DNA from: JBAZLV01 sp041650055
GTDB lineage: Bacteria > Nitrospirota > UBA9217
Assembly (NCBI GenBank): GCA_041650055.1
Contig: JBAZLV010000044.1
Span: forward strand, 1 to 15,202
Length of the DNA: 15,202 nt
Reading direction: 5' to 3'
The notes beneath the pieces are model-generated. The model saw only the letters and a list, made by a program, of their open reading frames with translations. It was not told the DNA's origin and did not search any database. The position numbers were made by a program, and so were the translations under genes. This document shows, piece by piece, positions 1-7,497 of the stretch. Every line of letters begins with the position of its first letter. Within the stretch, counting starts at the first letter, position 1.

Positions 1-762
1 CAGACAGCAACGAGTGCTGCGAGCAATGAAACCAGTACCGTGTCCAGCAAGATAACTTCCAGTGTCATTGGCTCAGCAACGAACGTAAAAAGCAAAGGAA
101 CCGGCAGCCTGGGAGGTATGAAAAGCGCCGTGACAAGCACGATAACCCCAAGCATGGGATACCGAAAAGCCGGTCATCCACTCACGCTTTCCGCACATAC
201 GGAAGAACTTATAAAAACCATTAAATTCGATCGTCACGTTGCTCTTATTGTAAAGGAAATAGCACGTGAACCGATTAAAAGATTAATTGGCTATGATGGC
301 GATGGGTATCAAATCGTTGCCCCTGGCATTGCAGTCCAGGTTCCCAAAGAAGAAACCGATCATATCCTCTCTTCCCTCCGGAAGAAGTTGCTTCCGCTTC
401 ACTATATGCCTTTTATTGTAGAAATGAATCCGAATCTTAAAACGGATAAAATAGGGATTCTCAAAGGCAGGGATCCCTATGATATTCTTCGTATTATGCA
501 TACCGAGGGTCAGGACTATGATATTTCGAATGGAGATATAATCAGTCGTATGAAAGAATGGGAGAAGATAGCTTCTTTTTACATCCGAGGAGCTGATGTT
601 GATTGGGTGGCAATTGAGTTTAGAACGCTTCCGCGCAATTTGATGTCATTTGTTGATGAAGTGGCTGATTTCAGCCCAGATACCATAGATCAGATGGGTA
701 CCAAAGAAAAATTAATCAAGACCATTCAAAAAACAAATCGACTTCTTTTGCTCTGGGATTAA
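1..762 (+). CDS. DUF4253-like domain protein, 5'-truncated by window edge
   Basis: The reading frame is open from base 1, so the true start probably lies upstream. A GTG at 40 is the first candidate start inside the window, but no ribosome binding site precedes it. The first 60 or so visible residues are rich in Ser, Thr and Gly and look like a disordered linker. The C-terminal half contains motifs I associate with DUF4253: YDILRIMHTEG, then ISNGDIISRMKEWEK, FYIRGADVDWVAIEFRTLP, a Ser-Pro-Asp-Thr segment and a closing KTNRLLLLWD. DUF4253 is an uncharacterised domain usually found at the C-terminus, so no function is assigned. The Ser/Thr-rich N-terminal extension suggests a larger multidomain protein. 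The gene ends 22 bp before a strong hairpin terminator. The domain call is by motif resemblance and is moderately sure. Confidence 0.7.
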   Translation, partial: QTATSAASNETSTVSSKITSSVIGSATNVKSKGTGSLGGMKSAVTSTITPSMGYRKAGHPLTLSAHTEELIKTIKFDRHVALIVKEIAREPIKRLIGYDGDGYQIVAPGIAVQVPKEETDHILSSLRKKLLPLHYMPFIVEMNPNLKTDKIGILKGRDPYDILRIMHTEGQDYDISNGDIISRMKEWEKIASFYIRGADVDWVAIEFRTLPRNLMSFVDEVADFSPDTIDQMGTKEKLIKTIQKTNRLLLLWD

Positions 763-784
763 CAAAAGGTGGCTGATGCAATAA

Positions 785-814
785 AAAAGCAGGCGAAATT
801 ATTCGCCTGCTTTT
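785..814. terminator. Bidirectional intrinsic terminator
   Basis: A perfect 13-bp inverted repeat (785-797 with 802-814) encloses a 4-nt loop. The G/C core gcaggcg is flanked by an A run on the left and a T run on the right, so the hairpin can stop transcription from both sides. It sits between two convergent genes, the DUF4253-like gene and the Lys/Ala-rich small protein gene. Confidence 0.9.
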
Positions 815-884
815 AAAACCTGTACTACTTTTCAAAATTACATGTTCACCGCTAAAGAATAATGAATGAGCGGTTATAGAAGAA

Positions 885-1103
885 CTATTTCTTCGCTGTA
901 GTTGTCGGTGCTGACTTTGCGTCCTTCTTTGCTGCTTTCTTTGCTTTCTTCTCTGCCTTTTTGGCTTTCTTTGCTTCCTTCTTCTCTGCCTTCTTTGCCG
1001 GGGCTGTGGTGGTTGCCTTTGATGCCGGTTTCTCAGCTGCGAATACAACGCCTACGGAAAGAGCAAATGCCATTGCGGTCAAAAGAGCGATTATCTTCTT
1101 CAT
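885..1103 (-). CDS. Small exported lysine/alanine-rich protein
   Basis: This is a 72-residue protein with a clear Sec signal peptide: MKK, then a hydrophobic stretch, with likely cleavage after VVFA at residue 22. The mature part of about 50 residues is low-complexity, with 19 lysines in paired KK units separated by Ala/Glu. Short TTTA-containing segments flank it. The composition resembles histone H1 tails or bacterial Lys/Ala-rich repeats, which are typically disordered and bind polyanions. In the periplasm it might contact nucleic acid, lipid A or peptidoglycan, but this is inference. The start is supported by a very strong Shine-Dalgarno sequence (AAAGGAGGTG, 1111-1120) 7 nt upstream and by a good promoter. 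The gene stands alone and ends at the shared terminator at 785-814. No family name is recognised. Confidence 0.85.
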   Translation of the reverse strand: MKKIIALLTAMAFALSVGVVFAAEKPASKATTTAPAKKAEKKEAKKAKKAEKKAKKAAKKDAKSAPTTTAKK

Positions 1104-1138
1104 GAATAGTCACCTCCTTTCATCGTGAAATTAGCAGC

Positions 1139-1167
1139 ACTGTATCAAATCTGTAACCCTCTGTCAA
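1139..1167 (-). promoter_or_regulatory. Promoter of the Lys/Ala-rich small protein gene
   Basis: Read on the minus strand, a perfect TTGACA -35 box (1162-1167) lies 17 bp from a TACAGT -10 box (1139-1144). The -10 is preceded by TGA, giving an extended -10. The predicted transcript has a leader of roughly 30 nt carrying the AAAGGAGGTG ribosome binding site. Confidence 0.75.
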
Positions 1168-1307
1168 GCCATAATTACGAGTAAACCTTCATACTGTTTC
1201 AAGCCATTGTTCGTTCACATGCAAAGACACTGCTCCAAGAAAAAGGTTGAATGGAGCTTTAATTATTTTTTCCCATTGTCTTCCCTTATGCATTCCCATT
1301 GGGTTGC

Positions 1308-1337
1308 TTGACAAGTCGTTGTTACTTTAAGTATAAT
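1308..1337 (+). promoter_or_regulatory. Near-consensus sigma-70 promoter upstream of the helical-repeat gene
   Basis: TTGACA (1308-1313) and TATAAT (1332-1337) are both perfect consensus hexamers separated by 18 bp. Transcription would start near 1344, giving a leader of about 65 nt before the ATG at 1410. Confidence 0.85.
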
Positions 1338-1409
1338 TACTTACGGCTGATCGCGATGTTCCATAGAGACTCTTCAAAGTGCTGAAAAAACAGGTTTCCA
1401 CTGAAAACC

Positions 1410-2132
1410 ATGGCACGAACAAATAAAAAACTTCTTCTTGCACTGAATATCGAGCACTGCTCGCCTATTTCTCTTCGCGGTATTATTCAGGATGTTCATA
1501 CCCCTGATTCCATTCTTGAGTGTATCGCGCACCTCTATTATGAAAATGAGGACATTCTGCAAGAGCTTGTCCGATGTCCTAATCTTTCCGAAACTACGCT
1601 TGCATTCATTGCCCTGACGGGATCCGACGAAATAAAGTCCTTTATTACAAAAACCCGGGTTATGGACCTTGTGCTGTCAGAAGCCGAGGCGAATGCTGTC
1701 GGAGAAAAGAAAAAATTGAATTTGCAGCAGGTCATCATGAGCATGGCAACACCCCAAAAAATAAAATTAGCCCTGACTGGATCAAAGGAAGCTCGCGGGA
1801 TTCTGATTCGTGAGTCGACGAAGCTCATTGCACTCTCCGTGCTCCAAAATCCCCGGCTTTCGATCGGAGAAGTGGAATTTTTTGCCAAATCCCAGAATCT
1901 GAATGAAGACGTTATCCGCAAAATAGGTTCGAACGCCGAGTGGGTACGGAAATATCCGATTGCCGTTGCTCTCGTAAACAACCCCAAAACGCCGGTGGGA
2001 ATATCCATGCAACTGGTTAATAAAATGTCAGTTCGCGATCTCGGCATTCTGGAAAAAAGCCGTAATATTCCTGAGGCTGTCAGAACTGCTGCAAAAAAAA
2101 TTATGCTCAATCGCAAAATGGGTAAAGGATAA
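1410..2132 (+). CDS. Helical-repeat (DUF2336/HEAT-like) protein of unknown function
   Basis: This 240-residue soluble protein has no signal peptide or membrane segment. It appears built from alpha-helical repeats. Recurring phrases such as CPNLSETTLAFIAL, NPRLSIGEVEFFAKSQNL, NNPKTPVGISMQLV and SRNIPEAVRTAAKK share the pattern of a short N/P/S-rich turn followed by an amphipathic helix. That is the pattern seen in leucine-rich-repeat-variant and DUF2336-type proteins, which usually act as protein-interaction scaffolds. No catalytic motif is visible. The ATG has no good Shine-Dalgarno, and a weak 5-bp hairpin (1393-1409) abuts it. Transcription should come from the strong promoter at 1308-1337. 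It is monocistronic and converges on fabF with a 47-bp gap that lacks an evident terminator. The coding call is confident; the family call is by resemblance. Confidence 0.75.
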   Translation: MARTNKKLLLALNIEHCSPISLRGIIQDVHTPDSILECIAHLYYENEDILQELVRCPNLSETTLAFIALTGSDEIKSFITKTRVMDLVLSEAEANAVGEKKKLNLQQVIMSMATPQKIKLALTGSKEARGILIRESTKLIALSVLQNPRLSIGEVEFFAKSQNLNEDVIRKIGSNAEWVRKYPIAVALVNNPKTPVGISMQLVNKMSVRDLGILEKSRNIPEAVRTAAKKIMLNRKMGKG

Positions 2133-2179
2133 CTTCTCCATCCCTCTTTTTCCTGTTCTTGTTTCGTACGCTCTCATAT

Positions 2180-3421
2180 TTAATCCAATAAACGTTTAAA
2201 CACCAGCGCTGCATTCATGCCGCCGAATCCCAGGGAATTCGACATGACACAACGAAGATTTTTTTGGCGGGCGTTGTTCGGCACATAATCAAGATCGCAC
2301 TCGGGATCAGGATCATGGTAATTGATCGTCGGAGGAATGATGCCTTCCTGTAGTGCCAAAACGGAAATGGCGGCTTCAACGGCCCCTGCAGCTCCAAGCA
2401 TGTGGCCGAGCATTGACTTTGAAGAACTGACCGGGAGTATTTTTGCATGTGAGTTAAATACTTTTTTAATTGCCCTGGTCTCAATCCTGTCATTCTGTAG
2501 GGTTGATGTTCCATGCGCGTTTACATAATCGATTTCATCGGCATGAATTCCTGCGTCTGCAAGGGCATGGTTCATGGCACGGGCGGATCCATCACCGGTT
2601 GGATCAGGATGCGTATAGTGGTAAGCATCACAGGTCAAACCATATCCCGCAAGTTCGGCATATATCTTTGCGTCCCGTTTTTTCGCATACTCATAGCTCT
2701 CAAGAACAAGGACGGCTGCGCCTTCTGCAAGCACAAATCCATCACGATTCCGGTCGAATGGCCGGCTGGCTCTGGATGGATTGCTGTTTTGCACGGAGAG
2801 TGCCCGTGCTTTGCAGAATCCGGACAAGACAAGCGGGGTGAGCGGTGCTTCCGCACCTCCGGCAATCATAATATCCGCATCTCCGCGTTGGATGATCTTC
2901 ATTGCCTCTCCCACAGCATGCGTTCCGGTTGCGCAGGCTGTTGATACATCCAGGCAGGGGCCCCTGGCTCCTACTTGTATTGCGATAAAACCGGAGGCCA
3001 TGTTGACGAGTGACATGGGCGGATATAAGGAAGAAACCGCTTTTGCTCCTTTGCGGATATATGCAGTCATGTTCTTTTCGACGGTAGTTACTCCGCCCCG
3101 TCCCGAGCCTACAAGAACCCCTGTTCGCGCAGAACCTGGCTGATTTATTATCAGGCTGGCATCCTTGAGAGCCATCAGGGCAGCAGCGAGTGCATATTGA
3201 ATAAACGGGTCTGTTTTATGTGCATCCTTCGCATGCATCCAGAAAAGAGGATTGAATCCCTTTACTTCTCCGGCAATTCGGGAGGAGAGAGTGGATGCGT
3301 CGAACCGTGTTATACAATCGATGCCAGATTCACCATTACGTATGCGGTTCCAGGTAGTCAAGAGATCGTTTCCGAGCGGTGTAACTGCACCCATTCCGGT
3401 AATAACCACACGAGTACTCAT
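2180..3421 (-). CDS. fabF: Beta-ketoacyl-ACP synthase II (FabF)
   Basis: A cytosolic condensing enzyme of type II fatty acid synthesis: it joins an acyl chain to malonyl-ACP with release of CO2. The 413-residue protein has normal family length and an intact thiolase fold. The catalytic triad is visible: nucleophile Cys163 in the STACATGTH motif, His303 in NAHGTST and His340 in SKSMLGHMLGAAG. These positions coincide with E. coli FabF numbering. The N-terminus RVVITGMGAVTPLGN and the C-terminal SNSLGFGGMNA glycine loop are also canonical. The start is fixed by homology, since the family begins within a few residues of this motif, although there is no Shine-Dalgarno. A strong promoter places the transcript start at the ATG itself. 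No acyl carrier protein or other fab gene is adjacent, so this may be a stand-alone or secondary copy. Confidence 0.95.
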   Translation of the reverse strand: MSTRVVITGMGAVTPLGNDLLTTWNRIRNGESGIDCITRFDASTLSSRIAGEVKGFNPLFWMHAKDAHKTDPFIQYALAAALMALKDASLIINQPGSARTGVLVGSGRGGVTTVEKNMTAYIRKGAKAVSSLYPPMSLVNMASGFIAIQVGARGPCLDVSTACATGTHAVGEAMKIIQRGDADIMIAGGAEAPLTPLVLSGFCKARALSVQNSNPSRASRPFDRNRDGFVLAEGAAVLVLESYEYAKKRDAKIYAELAGYGLTCDAYHYTHPDPTGDGSARAMNHALADAGIHADEIDYVNAHGTSTLQNDRIETRAIKKVFNSHAKILPVSSSKSMLGHMLGAAGAVEAAISVLALQEGIIPPTINYHDPDPECDLDYVPNNARQKNLRCVMSNSLGFGGMNAALVFKRLLD

Positions 3422-3428
3422 GTTGCGC

Positions 3429-3457
3429 AGTATAATTTTTTTTATTCAGTTTGTCAA
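3429..3457 (-). promoter_or_regulatory. fabF promoter predicting a leaderless mRNA
   Basis: On the minus strand TTGACA (3452-3457) and TATACT (3429-3434) are separated by exactly 17 bp. Only 7 nt separate the -10 box from the fabF ATG at 3421. A normal start site 6-8 nt past the -10 would fall on or next to the A of the start codon, so the mRNA should have no 5' leader and no ribosome binding site. Confidence 0.75.
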
Positions 3458-3487
3458 AATTCTTCAATCCGGTTCTCTCTATTCTGT

Positions 3488-3515
3488 TTGACAATGCATC
3501 ATTTTATGCTATAGT
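3488..3515 (+). promoter_or_regulatory. Promoter of the DUF4912 gene
   Basis: TTGACA (3488-3493) is followed after 16 bp by TATAGT (3510-3515). The -10 is preceded by TGC, giving an extended -10 element. It lies back to back with the fabF promoter in the 128-bp divergent gap and predicts a leader of about 28 nt that contains the AAAGGA ribosome binding site. Confidence 0.75.
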
Positions 3516-3549
3516 TAAAGCCGTAAATTGTTTGAAGAAAGGACTGAAA

Positions 3550-4446
3550 ATGGAACGGGCCGATCTGGCTGCCTTGACAGTTGCTCAGTTGAAAGACCTT
3601 GCTAAAAAGAAGAGAGTAGCAGTGCCGTCCTCCGCAAAAAAAGCCGAAATTATTCGTATTCTCATGGGCTTTTTCTCAAACAATCCTAAGAAAAAAAATA
3701 TAGAAAAGCAGGATGCAAAAGCTGCAAAAAAGAAAACCATAAAAAAACAATTAGACGAAAAAATCAAAAAAGTACCATTACCCAAACCAATCCCTGAAAC
3801 TCAACAAACAGAATCTACGGAATATGTTTCTATGCTTTGTGAATGGAAGACCGTTCCGAATGAGGAAGAACCATTTATGATTCAGGAGCGGCGGGAATGC
3901 CAGGCTCCTGCGAAAACGATTCCTCCGGATGACGGTCTTCCAAAGGGTTATGATGTTGATGCCATTACGTTGCTATCACGTGACCCCTTTGTCGTGTATG
4001 CCTATTGGGAAGTAACCCGAAAGAAACTGGAACGGGCTTTGATTGAAAAAGGCGGAAGCTTGTGCATACGAATGTATGATATTACCGGAGTAGTCTTTGA
4101 TGGATCGAATGCAGTCGGATATTTTGATCAGCCTGTAACAACTCCGATTGGATCCTGGTATTTTACTCTCGACAGGCCGGGCCGTACTTTTTGTGCGGAT
4201 ATTGGCCTTTGCATGGCTGATGGCCGTTTTCTTACCTGTGCACGGTCAAATGCGATCGCAATGCCGCGCCAGAGTTTTTCTGATGTTGATGAAGCCTGGG
4301 CTATGAACGAAGAAGAGTTTATGCGTATATACGACATTCCCGGTGGCCTCTCATCTGCGTCTTTACGGGAGCTCTTAAAGCGAAGACAGCTCTCGGGAAT
4401 GAGTTCTCCCGGTCTCTTTTCTCCTACACGACCGCGACAGCGATAA
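3550..4446 (+). CDS. Rho_N/SAP-like and DUF4912 domain protein
   Basis: A 298-residue soluble protein in three parts. Residues 5-41 (DLAALTVAQLKDLAKKKRV and following helix) match the Rho termination factor N-terminal/SAP-like helical fold, a nucleic-acid-binding module. Residues 45-75 are a lysine-rich linker. Residues 135-245 match DUF4912, with LLSRDPFVVYAYWEV, a RMYDITG segment and a YFTLDRPGRTFCADIGL beta region. DUF4912 has been seen next to GH57 glycoside hydrolases, and here too it precedes one, so a role in polysaccharide metabolism or its control is an inference. The ATG at 3550 is chosen over an in-frame ATG at 3451: AAAGGA lies 6 nt upstream, the promoter at 3488-3515 sits between the two, and the extra residues match no domain. 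An intrinsic terminator follows the gene. Confidence 0.85.
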   Translation: MERADLAALTVAQLKDLAKKKRVAVPSSAKKAEIIRILMGFFSNNPKKKNIEKQDAKAAKKKTIKKQLDEKIKKVPLPKPIPETQQTESTEYVSMLCEWKTVPNEEEPFMIQERRECQAPAKTIPPDDGLPKGYDVDAITLLSRDPFVVYAYWEVTRKKLERALIEKGGSLCIRMYDITGVVFDGSNAVGYFDQPVTTPIGSWYFTLDRPGRTFCADIGLCMADGRFLTCARSNAIAMPRQSFSDVDEAWAMNEEEFMRIYDIPGGLSSASLRELLKRRQLSGMSSPGLFSPTRPRQR

Positions 4447-4501
4447 GCACTGTATCCCTGATTTTTGAGAGCTTGCATCATGAACCCCATTTCTGTTACA
4501 G

Positions 4502-4527
4502 TCCATCCACAGGATGGATTTTTTTTT
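4502..4527 (+). terminator. Intrinsic terminator between DUF4912 and GH57 genes
   Basis: A 7-bp perfect stem (tccatcc, 4502-4508, with ggatgga, 4512-4518) with a 3-nt loop is followed by nine T residues (4519-4527). It lies 30 nt before the GH57 start codon, and I see no good promoter between it and that start. It may therefore act as an attenuator rather than a full stop. A second copy of ggatgga covers the GH57 start codon. Confidence 0.8.
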
Positions 4528-4556
4528 GAACGTTTCCTGCAAAGAAGGTTATAAGG

Positions 4557-6131
4557 ATGGAAAAGGGTTATCTGGCATTGGTTCTCCATAGCCATTTGCC
4601 TTACGTACGGCATCCGGAGCATGATCGATTCCTGGAGGAAGATTGGCTGTACGAAGCTATTTCGGAAACGTATATTCCTCTTATTGCTGTTTTCAATGGT
4701 CTGATCCGGGATGGGATTGATTTCCGGATTACGCTCAGTCTTACTCCCACCCTGGTCTCCTTATTGACTGATCCGCTGCTCCAAGAACGATATGTAAAAC
4801 ATATTACGCATCTTACGGAACTAGCCGAAAAGGAGATTGATCGTACTCGTTCTCAGCCCGAGTTTCATACTCTTGCTGGTATGTATCGGGACATGTTTAT
4901 CCGAGCCCGCTCTGTTTTTGAAAAATATGATCGAAATCTGGTTTCCGCATTCCGGAAATTTAATGAACTTGGCAAAGTAGAATTAATCACCAGTGCGGCA
5001 ACGCATGGTTTTCTTCCGCTTATGAATAATCCACATGCCGTGCGGGCGCAGATCCGGGTTGCTGTGGAGCATTTCACGAAACATTTTCATAAACCACCCA
5101 AAGGAATCTGGCTGCCTGAATGCGGATACTATGAAGGCCTGGATGAAATTCTAAAGGAATTTGGTGTTGAATATTTTTTTGTTGATGCCCATGGGCTGCT
5201 GCATGCGTCACCCAGGCCTAAGTATGGTGTTTTCGCGCCAATCTATTGTCCTTCTGGAGTAGCTGCTTTTGGAAGAGACCTGGAATCATCCGCGCAGGTA
5301 TGGAGTTCGATTGAAGGATATCCTGGAGATTATGTGTATAGGGATTTTTATCGTGATATCGGTTTTGATCTTGAATACAATTATGTCAAACCGTACCTGC
5401 ATCAGGATGGCAGCCGTGGAAATCTGGGGATCAAATATTATAGGATAACGGGCGAATCTGATACTAAGTCTCCCTATGATCGCGAAGCGGCATTGAAAAA
5501 GTCAAACGAACACGCAGCAGATTTCTTGAAGAGCAGACAACTTCAGGCAACACGGCTTGCGGATTTATTCCAGACCCGGAAACCGATTATTGTTGCTCCC
5601 TATGATACTGAATTGTACGGACATTGGTGGTTCGAAGGGCCGAACTGGATCGATTATCTCATCCGGAAAACAACTGAGCAGGATATTATCCGGCTCCTTA
5701 CCCCTTCCGAGTATCTGAAGAACAATCCCAATAATCAGGTTTCAACTCCATCGGCGTCAAGCTGGGGAGACAAGGGATATTCCGAGGTTTGGCTTGACAA
5801 ATCGAATGACTGGATATATCGTCATCTGCACAAAGCAGCAGATCGGATGGTTGAATTGGCGCAAACGTATCCTCAGACAGAAGCGATTCTTCTGCGCGCG
5901 TTGAATCAGGCTGCACGAGAGCTTCTTCTTGCTCAAAGCTCTGATTGGGCGTTTATTCTCAAAACCGGAAACCATGCAGAGTACGCTATCCGGAGAACAA
6001 AAGAACATATTTTAAACTTTACCCGGCTGTATCACGCAATCAAGGAAAACCGGATTGATGAAACCTGGCTTCAGCATGTACAAAATCAGAACGTGATTTT
6101 CCCTGATATTAATTATCAAGTCTATGCTTAA
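4557..6131 (+). CDS. GH57 family 1,4-alpha-glucan branching enzyme
   Basis: Predicted to cut alpha-1,4-glucan chains and rejoin them by alpha-1,6 links during glycogen-type storage, in the cytosol (no signal peptide). The 524-residue length matches GH57 branching enzymes such as those of Thermus thermophilus and Thermococcus. Visible motifs are HSHLPYVRHPE (residues 11-21), GIWLPECGYYEG with catalytic nucleophile Glu188, APYDTELYGHWWFEGP with acid/base Asp350, and SDWAFILKTG (residues 462-471) in the C-terminal helical domain. The start ATG has AGAAGG 8 nt upstream. The gene follows the DUF4912 gene across an intrinsic terminator and overlaps the next gene by 8 bp, so those two are translationally coupled. 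GH57 also contains amylases and 4-alpha-glucanotransferases. Length and the tryptophan-rich motif favour the branching enzyme (TIGR/AmyC-type) class. Confidence 0.9.
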   Translation: MEKGYLALVLHSHLPYVRHPEHDRFLEEDWLYEAISETYIPLIAVFNGLIRDGIDFRITLSLTPTLVSLLTDPLLQERYVKHITHLTELAEKEIDRTRSQPEFHTLAGMYRDMFIRARSVFEKYDRNLVSAFRKFNELGKVELITSAATHGFLPLMNNPHAVRAQIRVAVEHFTKHFHKPPKGIWLPECGYYEGLDEILKEFGVEYFFVDAHGLLHASPRPKYGVFAPIYCPSGVAAFGRDLESSAQVWSSIEGYPGDYVYRDFYRDIGFDLEYNYVKPYLHQDGSRGNLGIKYYRITGESDTKSPYDREAALKKSNEHAADFLKSRQLQATRLADLFQTRKPIIVAPYDTELYGHWWFEGPNWIDYLIRKTTEQDIIRLLTPSEYLKNNPNNQVSTPSASSWGDKGYSEVWLDKSNDWIYRHLHKAADRMVELAQTYPQTEAILLRALNQAARELLLAQSSDWAFILKTGNHAEYAIRRTKEHILNFTRLYHAIKENRIDETWLQHVQNQNVIFPDINYQVYA

Positions 6132-7497
6132 ACCGCAGATCATACATGCATTACAATCTATTGCCGGACGAGCGTTCGTTACAACGGACACTGAAGATTT
6201 AGTTGCATATTCGTATGATGCAACGCAACAGAAATCATTGCCCGAGGTTGTTGTTCAACCCGAGACAACGGAACAGATTTCAGAAATCATGAAACTTGCA
6301 AACCGCGAGCTTATTCCTGTCGTACCCCGAGGAGCGGGAACGGGAATGTCAGGAGGATCGGTTCCCGTCCACGGAGGAATTGTTCTTTCGCTTGCAAGCA
6401 TGGACCGTATTCTTGAAATCAATGAAAAGGATATGCTTGCTGTTGTAGAACCCGGAGTGATTACCGGAAACTTTCAGCGTGAAGTAGAAGCAAAAGGGCT
6501 TTTTTATCCTCCTGATCCTGCAAGCCATGATACGAGCACCATCGGCGGCAATGTGGCGGAATGTGCAGGCGGGCTTCGTGCTGTGAAATACGGAGTTACG
6601 AAGGATTATATTCTCGGACTTGAGGTTGTGTTGCCGACGGGAGAAATTATTCGAACCGGAGCACGAACGATCAAGAGTGTGGCAGGATATGACCTTACCA
6701 GATTATTCACTGGATCCGAAGGCACCTTGGGAATCATAACGAAAATCACCCTGAAACTTCTGCCGCTTCCGGAAAGCATAAAAACATTGTCCGCATTCTT
6801 CCCGGCTGTGCATAGTGCTGCAACAACCGTTCTTCAAATCATTGCAAACAGGATCACTCCACGGGCGATGGAACTGATTGACAGAACTTCCTTGCAAGCG
6901 GTTGGACAGTATCTCCAGCAGGATCCGGCAGAAGGTGCTGCTGCTCTGCTGTTGGTTGAAGTGGATGGCGATGCAATCTCGGTAAAGCGGGAAGCGGACA
7001 CCATATCAGCAATCATGCATACGGCAGGAGGTTTCAATATTCGTTTCGCAGAATCAGGGGAGGAACGGGAACAACTCTGGAAGACTCGAAGATCGATTTC
7101 TCCGGCACTGTATCTTCTGAAGCCAAAAAAAGTGAACGAGGACATTGTTGTTCCACGAAGCAAGATTCCTGACATCCTTAAAGAGATCACTGAAATTTCC
7201 GAGCGATACGGGTTGCTCATTGCAAATTTCGGTCATGCAGGGGACGGGAATATTCATACAAACATTATGATTGAAGAGCACGAAACAGCAAAAGCAGAAT
7301 CGGCTGTTCGAGAGATTTTTGCAGCTACGTTGCGGCTCGGAGGAAGTATTTCCGGAGAACATGGCATAGGAACAGCCAAGGCTGCGTATTTACCGATGGA
7401 GTTGGATGCAGATACTCTTGGGGCAATGAAACGGATCAAACAAGCGCTTGATCCGAACGGAATCCTTAATCCAGGGAAGATTTTTTTAGATCAGTAA
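6124..7497 (+). CDS. glcD: GlcD-type FAD-linked 2-hydroxyacid oxidase/dehydrogenase
   Basis: This 457-residue flavoprotein belongs to the glycolate oxidase GlcD / D-lactate dehydrogenase (VAO) family. It is predicted to oxidise a D-2-hydroxyacid such as glycolate or D-lactate to the 2-oxoacid. The FAD-binding domain shows PRGAGTGMSGG (68-78), DPASHDTSTIGGNVAECAGG (131-150) and AGYDLTRLFTGSEGTLG (187-203). The C-terminal FAD-oxidase domain shows NFGHAGDGNIHTN with His371 and His378 as likely metal ligands, GEHGIG (411-416) and LDPNGILNPGKIF. Start and preceding stop share the ATGCTTAA overlap, so translation is coupled to the GH57 gene and no separate ribosome binding site is needed. No glcE or glcF (iron-sulfur) partner is adjacent. 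The exact substrate cannot be read from sequence. Confidence 0.9.
   Translation: MLKPQIIHALQSIAGRAFVTTDTEDLVAYSYDATQQKSLPEVVVQPETTEQISEIMKLANRELIPVVPRGAGTGMSGGSVPVHGGIVLSLASMDRILEINEKDMLAVVEPGVITGNFQREVEAKGLFYPPDPASHDTSTIGGNVAECAGGLRAVKYGVTKDYILGLEVVLPTGEIIRTGARTIKSVAGYDLTRLFTGSEGTLGIITKITLKLLPLPESIKTLSAFFPAVHSAATTVLQIIANRITPRAMELIDRTSLQAVGQYLQQDPAEGAAALLLVEVDGDAISVKREADTISAIMHTAGGFNIRFAESGEEREQLWKTRRSISPALYLLKPKKVNEDIVVPRSKIPDILKEITEISERYGLLIANFGHAGDGNIHTNIMIEEHETAKAESAVREIFAATLRLGGSISGEHGIGTAKAAYLPMELDADTLGAMKRIKQALDPNGILNPGKIFLDQ

Larger units (their letters stand above)
1104..1409. other. Divergent intergenic region
   Basis: This 306-bp gap separates the divergent small exported protein gene and the helical-repeat protein gene. 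It holds one promoter for each side and a 5' leader of about 65 nt for the rightward gene. The middle part (about 1170-1305) has no open frame with a ribosome binding site, and I see no RNA gene or operator palindrome in it. Confidence 0.6.

Noticed and set aside
1538..2116. 192-codon minus-strand frame antisense to the helical-repeat gene
   Set aside because: It has no ribosome binding site or family motif, and its composition (rich in Ser, Arg, Phe) is typical of an antisense shadow. The plus-strand gene has a strong promoter and repeat structure.
3451..3549. Upstream in-frame ATG as the start of the DUF4912 protein
   Set aside because: The promoter lies between this ATG and the one at 3550, which has its own Shine-Dalgarno; the extra 33 residues match nothing.
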